Part shown: one piece after another, positions 43,155-51,779 of the stretch
Position numbering within the stretch: position 1 is the first letter of the stretch
Layout of the letters: each line of letters starts with the position of its first letter
Source: Roseburia sp. CAG:10041_57
GTDB lineage: Bacteria; Bacillota; Clostridia; Lachnospirales; Lachnospiraceae
Length of the DNA stretch: 51,805 nucleotides
Direction of reading: 5' to 3'
Assembly (NCBI GenBank): GCA_001916965.1
Contig: MNTL01000078.1
Location: forward strand, 1 to 51,805
The notes under the pieces: model-generated
The model's database searches: none
Told to the model about the DNA's origin: nothing
The model's input: the letters and a program-made list of their open reading frames with translations, nothing else
Program-made: the position numbers and the translations under genes

Positions 43155-44097
43155 GAGAGTATATGGTGTGTTGGGAATTTCAGCGATTATGGCGAACTGG
43201 AATGCAGACTTTACAGGATATCCTAAAATGACTTCGGATGGAAATATATTCGGAAGTGATAAGGCATTGAAATATCCCATGAAGAAAATGTGGGATAATG
43301 AAGGCGAAAAAGTATTATATATAAAAAGTTATGACTGGGAAATAGATTCCAAGACAAAGGAAAAACAGATGAATCCCAGATCTCTGGGAGAACGTTATAT
43401 ACATATCTTTGGAACAGACAAGGTAGAGGGGGATGCTGAGGTTGTATTGAAAAATCTGTTTCAGGCTGTGGATGTTAAAAATTTTGGTGCCACTTTTGTA
43501 GAAACAGGCAATAGTATTTCTATCACAGGCGCAGTACAGATAGGCCAGGGGTTTAATAAATATGAAGATTCCAGAGCAGAAGAACAGCAGATATTGTCGC
43601 CGTTTCGTGATGGAACCAAGGATACTGACAGCAATGGAGAGAGTAAAAAATCTAAGCAGTCTTCACTTGGAACCAAGATCGTAAGCAATGAAGCTCACTA
43701 TGTATATCCATTCGTGATCAATCCACAGGCGTATAAAGAATATGAAGAATTGGGGGTAACACAGGGTTATACACAGGAAGATTATGATAAATTTAAAAGA
43801 ACATCCATGGTTGCAGCTACATCTTATGCCACAAATGCCAAGGTAGGCTGTGAAAATGAACTGGCAGTCTTCGTAGAGACAAAACCGGATTTGTATCTTC
43901 CTAATTTATCAGAGTATGTTACCTTTTCCAAGAGAGATGGTAAAAATCAGATTACGCTGACTTTTGATACCCTGTTGAATGAGTTGCAGGATAGCATCTT
44001 ATCGGTAGAGATTTACTATAATCCATATACAACAGAACTGGTTCAAAATATTCAAAAAGCTGTATTATACAATATTTTTACACAAAAAGAGGTATAA
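43147..44097 (+). CDS. cas7: Cascade backbone subunit Cas7 (Csh2-like)
   Basis: The 316-residue RAMP protein begins MNKRVYGVLGISAIMANWNADF and carries a typical Cas7 insertion with GDKALKYPMKKMW and FGATFVETGNSISITGAVQIGQG. Several copies form the helical backbone that holds the crRNA. I chose the ATG at 43147, with AGGAGG 9 bases upstream, which overlaps the end of cas8b by 8 bases and indicates translational coupling; an in-frame ATG at 43099 is within cas8b. cas5 follows after 3 bases. Confidence 0.93.
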   Translation: MNKRVYGVLGISAIMANWNADFTGYPKMTSDGNIFGSDKALKYPMKKMWDNEGEKVLYIKSYDWEIDSKTKEKQMNPRSLGERYIHIFGTDKVEGDAEVVLKNLFQAVDVKNFGATFVETGNSISITGAVQIGQGFNKYEDSRAEEQQILSPFRDGTKDTDSNGESKKSKQSSLGTKIVSNEAHYVYPFVINPQAYKEYEELGVTQGYTQEDYDKFKRTSMVAATSYATNAKVGCENELAVFVETKPDLYLPNLSEYVTFSKRDGKNQITLTFDTLLNELQDSILSVEIYYNPYTTELVQNIQKAVLYNIFTQKEV

Positions 44098-44100
44098 GAT

Positions 44101-44844
44101 ATGGGTGAATTAAAGGTATTGCGATTTCAGCTTTCGGGAAGGACAGCCTTTTTTAAGAAGCCGGAGGTAAATACCTATGGATATTTTACCTATGGAATGG
44201 TTCATAAAGTGGCATTGCTTGGGATATTTGGCGCGATTCTGGGGTATGGTGGATATACGAAGCAGCATCGTGACAAGACTGACTATCCGGAATTTTATGA
44301 AAAGTTGTCTGGATTAAAAATAGCAATTCTTCCAGCAGAAAACGGTTGTTTTGCAAAAAAAATGCAAAATTTTAATAATTCTGTTGGTTATGCTTCTTTT
44401 GAACAGGGTGGTAATCTCATTGTCAGGGAACAGTGGCTTGAAAATCCTAAGTGGATAATCTATGTACTGATTGATCGTCCGGAAGCGCAGGCATTATCAA
44501 AAGCTATGCTGCAGAATAAGTGTGTATACATTCCTTATCTGGGAAGCAATGACCATCCGGCTGATATAACAGGAGTAGAAATACTGGAAGGTAAAGAAAC
44601 AGTCAATTATGATAAAATAGATACGTTATTCTATAGAAATAAAGTATCTTATCAGGCAAAAAAAGGTTCTGTTTTTTTCAATATGAATGTGAAAATTCAT
44701 AAGTATGAGGAATACTTACCGGTGGCGCTAGACGAAGCGCTTAACCAGTACATTCTGAAGCCGCTGGTCTATACCAACGCAAAAATAGAGCGGTATGAGG
44801 ATAAGGTATATACAATAGTGGATAAAGTAGTTGCATTTATATAG
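44101..44844 (+). CDS. cas5: Cascade subunit Cas5b
   Basis: The 247-residue RAMP protein begins with the Cas5 N-terminal signature LKVLRFQLSGRTAFFKKPEVNT and continues with YGMVHKVALLGIFGAILGYGGY. It should cap the crRNA 5' handle in the complex. It follows cas7 by 3 bases. A perfect 17-bp-arm hairpin separates it from cas3. Confidence 0.92.
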   Translation: MGELKVLRFQLSGRTAFFKKPEVNTYGYFTYGMVHKVALLGIFGAILGYGGYTKQHRDKTDYPEFYEKLSGLKIAILPAENGCFAKKMQNFNNSVGYASFEQGGNLIVREQWLENPKWIIYVLIDRPEAQALSKAMLQNKCVYIPYLGSNDHPADITGVEILEGKETVNYDKIDTLFYRNKVSYQAKKGSVFFNMNVKIHKYEEYLPVALDEALNQYILKPLVYTNAKIERYEDKVYTIVDKVVAFI

Positions 44845-44853
44845 TGCGATGAT

Positions 44854-44901
44854 AAAAGCAGATTAAAACAGATATAAATTATTTTGTTTTAATCTGCTTT
44901 T
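44854..44901 (+). terminator. Perfect hairpin between cas5 and cas3
   Basis: AAAAGCAGATTAAAACA (44854-44870) and TGTTTTAATCTGCTTTT (44885-44901) are perfectly complementary around a 14-base loop. The right arm ends in TTTT. It lies 10 bases after the cas5 stop and 22 before the cas3 start, so it may end most transcripts after cas5. Confidence 0.7.
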
Positions 44902-44922
44902 GCAGTATAAGGGGGGATTATT

Positions 44923-47433
44923 TTGTTAAATCAGGAAAAGGTAAAAATTGATGATATCGTCAGTCATCAGTACAGGTTCGAAGCACATGAAAATGAAACA
45001 ATACAGGAGCATACTGACAAGTGTGTCATGTTTTTTGAACAGATATGGAAAGCGAAAAAGCTGGATTCTACACTGGAGATGTTGGAACAGGTTTTGTTAG
45101 GAGAACAGATGGATGAATGCAGGCAACTGTTTGAAAGACTTTTTCTTCATACGATTATTTTTCATGATATTGGAAAGATTAACCCAAGGTTTCAATATCT
45201 GAAGATGAATCGACAGGAGTTTGCCGGGGCAAAGTGGGATAATGGCTTAGGTTCCAGGCATTCTTTTATTTCATCGGTTATTTATTTACAGTATTTTATG
45301 CCTGAATTGTGTGAATTGTCCTGTGAAAGCGTGGATATCATGGCATATATTATATTTATTAATTCTTATGTAATATCAAGACATCACGTATCGCTGGATA
45401 ATTTTCAAGAATATTTGATTGATTTTAAAGAAGGAAAACAAGGTGATATTGACAGAAAAAATATATTTCAATATGTTCCCCAATATCTTCACTCAAATGA
45501 GATTTTTGATCAGGAATGGTTAAAATATGCATGTAATGTTTTGGAAATTAAATTACCGAACCGAGAATACGAAATTGCCTGTTATGCTTATGAAAGGCTG
45601 CTCTTTTCCTTACTGGTTGCATCAGATTACTATGCCACTACATATCAGAAAGAAAACTACTGCATAGAAAGTTATGGAACTATAACAGATATCAATATAC
45701 TTTATCAGATTTATTCTGACACGGATGTCATGAAAAAGATACGAGATTATCAAAAGACGGAAGAACACACTGAGCAGAATATTAACAGTTTAAGGACAGA
45801 GCTGTTTCTTGAATCAGAACAGACTCTTTTAAGGCATCTGGATGAAAATATATATTATCTGGAAGCGCCTACAGGAAGCGGAAAGAGTAATACTGCTATG
45901 AATCTGAGTTTTCAGCTTATCAGAAATTGTGATTGCTTGGATAAAATCATGTATATTTATCCTTTTAATACACTGGTAGAACAGAATGAGAGTATATTGA
46001 GAAAAATATTCGGAGAAAATCCAGAGGCAATGGAACAGATAAAAGTGGTAAATTCAATTACTCCTATTTATCAGACTGAAGTAAAAGAGGAAAATGAAAA
46101 GTATGTAACTGCTTGTCAAAAGGCATTGTTGGATAGACAGTTCTTTAATTACCCGATTGCGGTGTCAACACATGTTACATTATTCCGTACTATGTTTGGG
46201 GATAACAGGGAAGATGCCTTTTCTTTCCATCAGTTAGCGAACAGCGTCATTGTTCTGGACGAGATACAAAGCTATCGTAATGAGATTTGGACAGAAATTA
46301 TTGTCTTTTTGAAGATGTTTGCCAAGCTTCTGCATATGAAAGTAATTATCATGTCAGCAACTTTACCTGATCTGGATATTCTGAGTGAAGAAGAAGTACA
46401 GGCAGTAAGATTAATCGCAGATAGAAACCGATATTTCCAAAATGACTGCTTCAAAAAGAGAGTATCGAGATTGGAATATTCGTTGCTTGATATAGACAGG
46501 GATGATCTTTTTGCTGAGATAATAGTTTTAATCAAAAAGCATATTTTGCAGAAACAAAAGATATTGGTGGAATTTATCACGAAAAAATCAGCTCTTGATT
46601 TCTATGAGTGCATAAGAGAAGCCCTTGACTGCGAGACATTGTGTATAACAGGAGATGATAACAGCATAGAGCGAAAGAGAATTTTACAACAGGTCGAAGA
46701 TTCACCTGGTGGAACTCCTCTTGTATTGGTGGCAACGCAGGTTATTGAAGCAGGGGTGGACCTGAAGAACATAAATCTAGGATTTAAGGATATATCTATG
46801 ATAGATCTGGAAGAGCAGTTTCTGGGGCGTATCAACAGATCTAATACAGGGATAGGGATGGTATATTTCTTTAACTATGATAAAGCAGGTAATGTGTACA
46901 TGAAAGATAACAGAAAGGATTTTACTCTGTTACAGCCGGAAATGAGACAGGTATTGGAATCAAAGGATTTTTCGCCTTTTTATGAAAAGGTTCTGGGTGT
47001 GATCAAAAGGCAGAATCAGTCTGTGAGTGAAAAGGATAATATTGATGTTTTCTTTGAACATGTAGGTAAGTTAAATCAGAAAGAAATCGCCAAACGTATG
47101 TGGCTGATTGAAGAGGACAAGGGCGTCTGCAATATCTATTTTGGAAGAGTGATTGAGTCAGATGGCAGGAAAATAGATGGTCGGAAATTATGGGAAGAGT
47201 ATGAGCAGTTAATAAAAAATAGCCAGAATATGAAATATTCTGTGTTCAAGGTAGAACTCTCAATACTTATGAGTGAAATGAACAACTTTATTTATCGCAT
47301 TCGAGTAAAGCCAACATTTCCATATAACGATATGATCGGTGAACTATATTACATTGACAATGGAGAAGACTATTTCGAAAACGAAAAAATAAATATAAAC
47401 AAACTCCAGGATGGAATCGGGGAATTTATATAG
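44923..47433 (+). CDS. cas3: CRISPR-associated helicase-nuclease Cas3
   Basis: The 836-residue protein unwinds and degrades target DNA after Cascade binds. The N-terminal HD nuclease has H30 in QEHTDKC and the H81-D82 pair in FHDIGKINPRF. The SF2 helicase follows with the P-loop TGSGKS (about 317-322), DEIQ (about 446-449), the SAT motif MSATLPD (about 477), and motif VI with ATQVIEAGVDL and QFLGRINRSN (about 603-640). All key motifs are intact. The start is TTG at 44923 after GGGGGGA. Its own hairpin-separated position suggests lower expression than Cascade. The broken cas4 begins 11 bases after it. Confidence 0.96.
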   Translation: MLNQEKVKIDDIVSHQYRFEAHENETIQEHTDKCVMFFEQIWKAKKLDSTLEMLEQVLLGEQMDECRQLFERLFLHTIIFHDIGKINPRFQYLKMNRQEFAGAKWDNGLGSRHSFISSVIYLQYFMPELCELSCESVDIMAYIIFINSYVISRHHVSLDNFQEYLIDFKEGKQGDIDRKNIFQYVPQYLHSNEIFDQEWLKYACNVLEIKLPNREYEIACYAYERLLFSLLVASDYYATTYQKENYCIESYGTITDINILYQIYSDTDVMKKIRDYQKTEEHTEQNINSLRTELFLESEQTLLRHLDENIYYLEAPTGSGKSNTAMNLSFQLIRNCDCLDKIMYIYPFNTLVEQNESILRKIFGENPEAMEQIKVVNSITPIYQTEVKEENEKYVTACQKALLDRQFFNYPIAVSTHVTLFRTMFGDNREDAFSFHQLANSVIVLDEIQSYRNEIWTEIIVFLKMFAKLLHMKVIIMSATLPDLDILSEEEVQAVRLIADRNRYFQNDCFKKRVSRLEYSLLDIDRDDLFAEIIVLIKKHILQKQKILVEFITKKSALDFYECIREALDCETLCITGDDNSIERKRILQQVEDSPGGTPLVLVATQVIEAGVDLKNINLGFKDISMIDLEEQFLGRINRSNTGIGMVYFFNYDKAGNVYMKDNRKDFTLLQPEMRQVLESKDFSPFYEKVLGVIKRQNQSVSEKDNIDVFFEHVGKLNQKEIAKRMWLIEEDKGVCNIYFGRVIESDGRKIDGRKLWEEYEQLIKNSQNMKYSVFKVELSILMSEMNNFIYRIRVKPTFPYNDMIGELYYIDNGEDYFENEKININKLQDGIGEFI

Positions 47434-47444
47434 GAGGGGATCGC

Positions 47445-47555
47445 ATGACTGTAAATGGAACCTTGATCAATTACTATTTTCATTGCAAAAGGCAATGTTA
47501 TTTGCATGGAAACCGTTTAAATCTGGAAGATAACAGTGAGTCTGGATATGTGTGA
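47445..47555 (+). pseudogene. cas4: cas4 remnant, N-terminal 32 codons
   Basis: An ATG with TAGGAGGGG upstream opens a frame reading MTVNGTLINYYFHCKRQCYL then HGNRLNLEDNSE, the N-terminus of a type I-B Cas4, with two cysteines of its Fe-S site (C14 and C18). After about codon 32 the similarity stops and a TGA follows at 47553-47555. Cas4 is normally about 165 residues, so about 80% is lost. The sequence passes directly into the 3' end of cas1 in another frame. The product cannot have the RecB-like nuclease. Confidence 0.85.
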
Positions 47556-47847
47556 AGTGTTTAAACCTGTTATCGTATTCAGAACAATATTTGAGCTTGT
47601 GAATAACAGAAAGATACAGGTAGAAAAGCACTTTGTCAAAGAAGCTAATTATTGTCTTTTAAATGAAGAAGGCAGAAATATATTTATAACAGCCTTTGAG
47701 GGACGATTGGAATCTGTCTTTTTACACCCTGTATTAAAAAGAAAAGTGTCCTATAGAACTGCTATGAAACTTGATTGTTATAAATTGATCAAATTTATAT
47801 TGGAAGATAAGGAATTTGTTCCTTTTTCCTTAAAGGAGATGAAGTAA
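47536..47847 (+). pseudogene. cas1: cas1 remnant, C-terminal third
   Basis: From about 47539 the frame reads SLDMCEVFKPVIVFRTIFEL and goes on to RKVSYRTAMKLDCYKLIKFI and VPFSLKEMK, the C-terminus of Cas1 (normally about 330 residues). Only the last ~103 residues remain. The catalytic Glu and His lie upstream in Cas1 and are lost; the Asp near SLD is at the junction. The GTG at 47536 happens to open the frame but has no ribosome binding site. With the cas4 piece it forms a deletion scar of about 1.1 kb (estimate from family lengths). Confidence 0.88.
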
Positions 47848-47848
47848 A

Positions 47849-48142
47849 ATGCCGCCTAAAACACAAAATTATAACTACGCATTTCTTTTTTATGATGTGA
47901 ATGAACGAAGAGTGCAAAAAGTATTTAAAGTTTGCAAAAAATACCTGTCACATTTCCAATATTCAGTGTTTCGTGGAGACATTACCCCTTCAAAATTAAT
48001 CCGTTTGGAAAACGATTTGAAAAAAGTCATAAATGAACAGGAGGATTTTGTATGCATTATAAAATTGAAGAATGACAATGTATTTGGTGAGGATACATTT
48101 GGTGTAGGAAAACGAGAGACCGGGGAACAATTGATTCTATAA
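47849..48142 (+). CDS. cas2: CRISPR-associated protein Cas2
   Basis: The 97-residue ferredoxin-like protein begins NYNYAFLFYDVNERRVQKVFKVCKKY and continues YSVFRGDITPSKL..., a typical Cas2. It normally bridges two Cas1 dimers to insert spacers; here cas1 is broken. The ATG follows AAAGGAGATGAAG, one base after the cas1-remnant stop. The gene itself is full length and shows no damage, so the deletion may be recent or Cas2 may have another use. Confidence 0.93.
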   Translation: MPPKTQNYNYAFLFYDVNERRVQKVFKVCKKYLSHFQYSVFRGDITPSKLIRLENDLKKVINEQEDFVCIIKLKNDNVFGEDTFGVGKRETGEQLIL

Positions 48143-48318
48143 TTTTACCAGGCGTCATTTGAAACAAAAAGGCGATAACTTCAGAATTTATAAGCATTTG
48201 CGGGATTTTATACGTGTACACTGCACATTCTTGATTAGGTTGGTAAAAAATTTAAAAAATCTTGATTTTTAGGGGATATCTTGTGATATAATAAAATAAG
48301 AAACCAGTAAAAATGCGG
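48143..48318 (+). promoter_or_regulatory. CRISPR leader
   Basis: The 176 bases between cas2 and the first repeat are AT-rich, with A/T runs near 48243-48275 and a TGATATAATA segment (48289-48298) that could be the -10 of the array promoter. Repeats begin directly after it, so this is the leader end. Confidence 0.65.
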
Positions 48319-48807
48319 ATAGAACAGTAACAAAAGTTGTATTGAAACAACCTGTCAGTTGCCGTAAACTTGGCTTCCGTATCAATAGAACAGTAACAAA
48401 AGTTGTATTGAAACAAGAATCTTTGCGATACGCCGTAGTCTTGTGTGAAATAGAACAGTAACAAAAGTTGTATTGAAACAAAGAAACAAATAAAAAGGAT
48501 GAGATTGTTGTGAATCATAGAACAGTAACAAAAGTTGTATTGAAACTCCTAGATATGAAGCTGATGATTTTGCTGCATCAATAGAACAGTAACAAAAGTT
48601 GTATTGAAACGATTAAGAGAATATGACGGTAGTTATCTCACTTTCATAGAACAGTAACAAAAGTTGTATTGAAACCGGTTCAAGTCCTTACGGATTATTT
48701 TAAGGATGGCAAATAGAACAGTAACAAAAGTTGTATTGAAACTCCTGTACTTTGGATATGTACCCCCTAAAGGAGAAATAGAACAGTAACAAAAGTTGTA
48801 TTGAAAC
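48319..48807 (+). CRISPR. Type I-B CRISPR array, 8 repeats, 7 spacers
   Basis: Eight identical 30-base repeats (starting ATAGAACAGTAAC, ending ATTGAAAC) begin at 48319, 48385, 48450, 48517, 48581, 48646, 48713 and 48778. The seven spacers are 36, 35, 37, 34, 35, 37 and 35 bases long. The ATTGAAAC end is the expected crRNA 5' handle. The transcript runs in the same direction as the cas operon. The last repeat is not decayed. I saw no match of a spacer to the rest of this window by eye. The 223 bases after it, up to the next gene, hold no repeat. Confidence 0.97.
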
Positions 48808-49030
48808 CAAGATAGCTTATCTCAATGCAAGACAATACCTAGATAATTCCATACGTAGTCAGTTTATGAAATTGAAATGGACTTTGAAAAATATATTTCG
48901 TTGTTGCCTTTTTATGTTATAGTATAAAGAGTATTGCAAGATACTGCGATTTTTGCATTGAGTATTCACTTAGCTGAAAATCATGGTATGAGAGAAGAAA
49001 AAGAACATTACATCGAAAGGCAGGTTTAAC

Positions 49031-49738
49031 ATGTATTCATATAATACAAGGATAAGTTTCAGCGAGTCGGATGAGAAATTGGAGTTGAAGATTCCGGCGC
49101 TGTTGAATTTTTTTCAGGATGCGGCAATCTTTGAGGCAGAGGAAGGCAGCATCAATATGGAATATCTCCAGGAGAGGCACCTGGCATGGCTGCTTGGTTC
49201 CTGGCAGATTGTGATTGAACGTAGACCGAGACTTGGGGAGAGGGTAATTGTATCTACAACACCTTATGCTTTTAAAGGATTTATAGGATATCGTAATTTT
49301 ACACTGACTACAGAGAGCAGCGAGATACTGGCGAAAGCCGCATCTATATGGACCTTAGTGGATATTGAGAAGATGCGGCCTGCAAGACCGTCAGAAGAGA
49401 TTCTGGCAGGGTATGAGATTGGCCCTAAACTGGAAATGGAATATGAACCAAGACGAATTGATCTGACAGGAGAAGGGACTCCCAGAGAGCCATTCTTTAT
49501 CAGACAGAACCAGATTGATTCCAACCATCATGTGAATAATGAAGAATACGTCAATATGGCGATGGAATATCTGGATGAATCCTGGCATGTGATACAGGTC
49601 AGGGCAGAGTATAAGAAGCCGGCATATCTGCATGACACATTGATTCCTGTTATCTATGAACAGGAGAACAGGATGCAGGTACAGCTCACTAATGAACAGC
49701 ATGAGACTTTGTGCATCGTGGAGTTTACACATGAGTAA
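49031..49738 (+). CDS. Acyl-ACP thioesterase
   Basis: The 235-residue protein has two hotdog halves as in the FatA/FatB-type bacterial acyl-ACP thioesterases (PF01643 type). The first half runs from YSYNTRISFSESDEKLEL to WTLVDIEKMRPARP; the second holds the catalytic DSNHHVNNEEYVNMA. It releases fatty acids from the carrier protein in the cytoplasm. GAAAGGCAGG precedes the ATG. Its last 8 bases overlap the recJ start, indicating coupling, though the functions are unrelated. Confidence 0.9.
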   Translation: MYSYNTRISFSESDEKLELKIPALLNFFQDAAIFEAEEGSINMEYLQERHLAWLLGSWQIVIERRPRLGERVIVSTTPYAFKGFIGYRNFTLTTESSEILAKAASIWTLVDIEKMRPARPSEEILAGYEIGPKLEMEYEPRRIDLTGEGTPREPFFIRQNQIDSNHHVNNEEYVNMAMEYLDESWHVIQVRAEYKKPAYLHDTLIPVIYEQENRMQVQLTNEQHETLCIVEFTHE

Positions 49739-51512
49739 GTGGATGGTGGCTGCTAAGAAGGCAGATTTTTATGCAATTGCCCAACAATATCATATCAGCC
49801 CTGTAATGGCACGTATTATTCGTAACCGTGATGTGATAGAAGAGGCGGATATTCGCAAATTCCTGCATGGAACGAGACAGGATCTGTATGCACCGGATTT
49901 GTTAAAAGACATGGATAAGGCAGTGGATATCCTGCTGGATAAGATTGCCCGGAATAAGCAGATCCGTATTATTGGCGATTATGATATTGATGGTGTATGT
50001 TCTACATATATATTATATAAAGGCTTGGGCAAATGTGGTGCGAAAGTAGATACTGCTATTCCGCACCGCATGAAGGATGGGTATGGACTGAATGAACATC
50101 TGATTCAGGAAGCGTATGAAGCAGGGGCAGATACGGTGTTGACCTGTGATAATGGTATCGCTGCCTTTTCCCAGATAGAATATGCTAACTCACTGGGGAT
50201 GACAGTCGTGGTGACAGATCATCATGAAGTCCCTTATGAAGAGAAGGACGCAGAGAGGCAGTATCTGATTCCTCCTGCGGCAGCGGTAGTAGATCCCAAG
50301 CAGCAGGACTGTCACTACCCATTTCCTGAAATATGCGGCGCAGTAGTGGCGTATAAGCTGGTACTGGCATTGACGGCGAAGCGCCAGGGTGTGACCTGGC
50401 AGCAGGTGATGGAGTCCGATATGGGACTGGAACTGTTGGAATTTGCGGCTTTTGCTACGATTGGGGATGTGATGGAGCTTCGGGATGAGAACCGTATCAT
50501 AGTCAGTGAAGGTCTGAATCTGATGAAACATACGAGGAATATCGGACTGGAAGCGCTGATACGTGCGACGGGAACAGATGCAGGGCATATCAAACCGTAC
50601 ACGGTTGGATTTATTCTAGGACCTTGCCTGAATGCAACCGGGCGTCTTGACACGGCAGATCATGCGCTTGCGCTTTTTGAGGCACAGGATGAGTCCGAAG
50701 CAGCCTGTATTGCGGGGAATCTCAAAGCAATGAACGACAGCCGTAAGGAATTGACGCTGGAAGGTGTGGAAGAGGCGATTGCCCAGATAGAGGAGAAGCA
50801 GCTTTGCCAGGATGATGTGCTTGTGGTCTATCTTCCTGATGTTCATGAGAGCCTTGCAGGAATCATTGCCGGACGTATCAGAGAGAAATATAATAAGCCC
50901 TCCTTTGTACTGACAAGGGCAGAAGAAGGGGTTAAAGGCTCAGGGCGTTCCATTGATGCGTTCCATATGTATGATGAAATGACGAAGTGCAAGCAGCTTT
51001 TTACCAAGTATGGTGGACATAAGCTGGCAGCGGGAGTCTCCATGCCGGAAGAGAATGTGGAAGAATTTCGCAGGCAGCTTAATAAGAACAGCCATTTGAC
51101 AGAAGATGATTTCGAGGAAAAAGTACTCATAGATGTGCCGATGCCCATGTCATATGCTTCATTGGAATTTGTAGAAGAACTGGAGAAGCTGGAGCCTTTT
51201 GGAAATGGCAATCCCAAGCCCTTGTTTGCCCAGAAGCAGGTAACTTTCTTAAAGGGCAGGCTGCTTGGACAGAATCAGAATGTGGGAAAATACACAGTCG
51301 CAGACGAAGACGGCAGAGAATTTGAAATAATTTATTTTGGCGATATTCAGGCATTCCATGAATATCTGGATCAGAAATTTGGAATCCAGGCGGTTGAGAG
51401 GCTGTATCAGGGAAGAGGACGTGAGATTGTGCTGTCTGTAGCGTATTATCCTGATATCAATGAATACAGGGGCAATGTGTCGTTACAGATGGTAATGAAG
51501 TACTATATGTAG
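49731..51512 (+). CDS. recJ: Single-stranded-DNA-specific exonuclease RecJ
   Basis: The 593-residue protein degrades single-stranded DNA 5' to 3' in recombination and repair. It has the DHH-family motifs DYDIDG (83-88), TCDNGI, TDHHEVP with D163-H164-H165, and VVDPKQ, then the DHHA1 domain with GSGRSIDAFHMYDEM and GGHKLAAG, and a C-terminal OB-like domain (FGNGNPKPLFAQ). I chose the ATG at 49731 (MSKWMVAAKK), which overlaps the end of the thioesterase gene; the ATG at 49656 lies deep inside it. Length is usual. Confidence 0.93.
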   Translation: MSKWMVAAKKADFYAIAQQYHISPVMARIIRNRDVIEEADIRKFLHGTRQDLYAPDLLKDMDKAVDILLDKIARNKQIRIIGDYDIDGVCSTYILYKGLGKCGAKVDTAIPHRMKDGYGLNEHLIQEAYEAGADTVLTCDNGIAAFSQIEYANSLGMTVVVTDHHEVPYEEKDAERQYLIPPAAAVVDPKQQDCHYPFPEICGAVVAYKLVLALTAKRQGVTWQQVMESDMGLELLEFAAFATIGDVMELRDENRIIVSEGLNLMKHTRNIGLEALIRATGTDAGHIKPYTVGFILGPCLNATGRLDTADHALALFEAQDESEAACIAGNLKAMNDSRKELTLEGVEEAIAQIEEKQLCQDDVLVVYLPDVHESLAGIIAGRIREKYNKPSFVLTRAEEGVKGSGRSIDAFHMYDEMTKCKQLFTKYGGHKLAAGVSMPEENVEEFRRQLNKNSHLTEDDFEEKVLIDVPMPMSYASLEFVEELEKLEPFGNGNPKPLFAQKQVTFLKGRLLGQNQNVGKYTVADEDGREFEIIYFGDIQAFHEYLDQKFGIQAVERLYQGRGREIVLSVAYYPDINEYRGNVSLQMVMKYYM

Positions 51513-51651
51513 GAAACTGAAAAGCAGTTTATAGTTTCTTTATAAAAATTATCTTTTCTTTATCCTTTGTACACAGTTTTGACACATTTTTTCTATATAG
51601 TATATCTCAGATAGTTGAAACACTCACTATCTCCCCCCTCATAAGAAAATA

Positions 51652-51690
51652 TATGACGAAGAGCCAACGTAATGTTGGCTCTTTGTCATA
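51652..51690. terminator. recJ terminator hairpin
   Basis: TATGACGAAGAGCCAAC (51652-51668) pairs with GTTGGCTCTTTGTCATA (51674-51690) with a single mismatch around a 5-base loop. Works in either direction. Confidence 0.75.
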
Positions 51691-51737
51691 TAGTAACTAT
51701 TCAGAGCCCAATGTCATTTAGTTAGTGTTATGTATCT

Positions 51738-51779
51738 AAAATGGTTAGATTTCTAATTAGGGGTCTAACCATTTTTTAT
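51738..51779 (+). terminator. Second hairpin near the right edge
   Basis: AAAATGGTTAGA (51738-51749) pairs with TCTAACCATTTT (51764-51775), followed by more T. A TTGACA (51787-51792) close behind may be the -35 of the next gene, outside the window. Confidence 0.6.

Noticed and set aside
47536..47847. An independent small gene starting at the GTG at 47536
   Set aside because: The protein is plainly the Cas1 C-terminus and the GTG has no ribosome binding site; it is a remnant.
48252..48518. Minus-strand open frames across the CRISPR array
   Set aside because: They translate the repeats (recurring FQYNFCYCSI), an artefact of the array.
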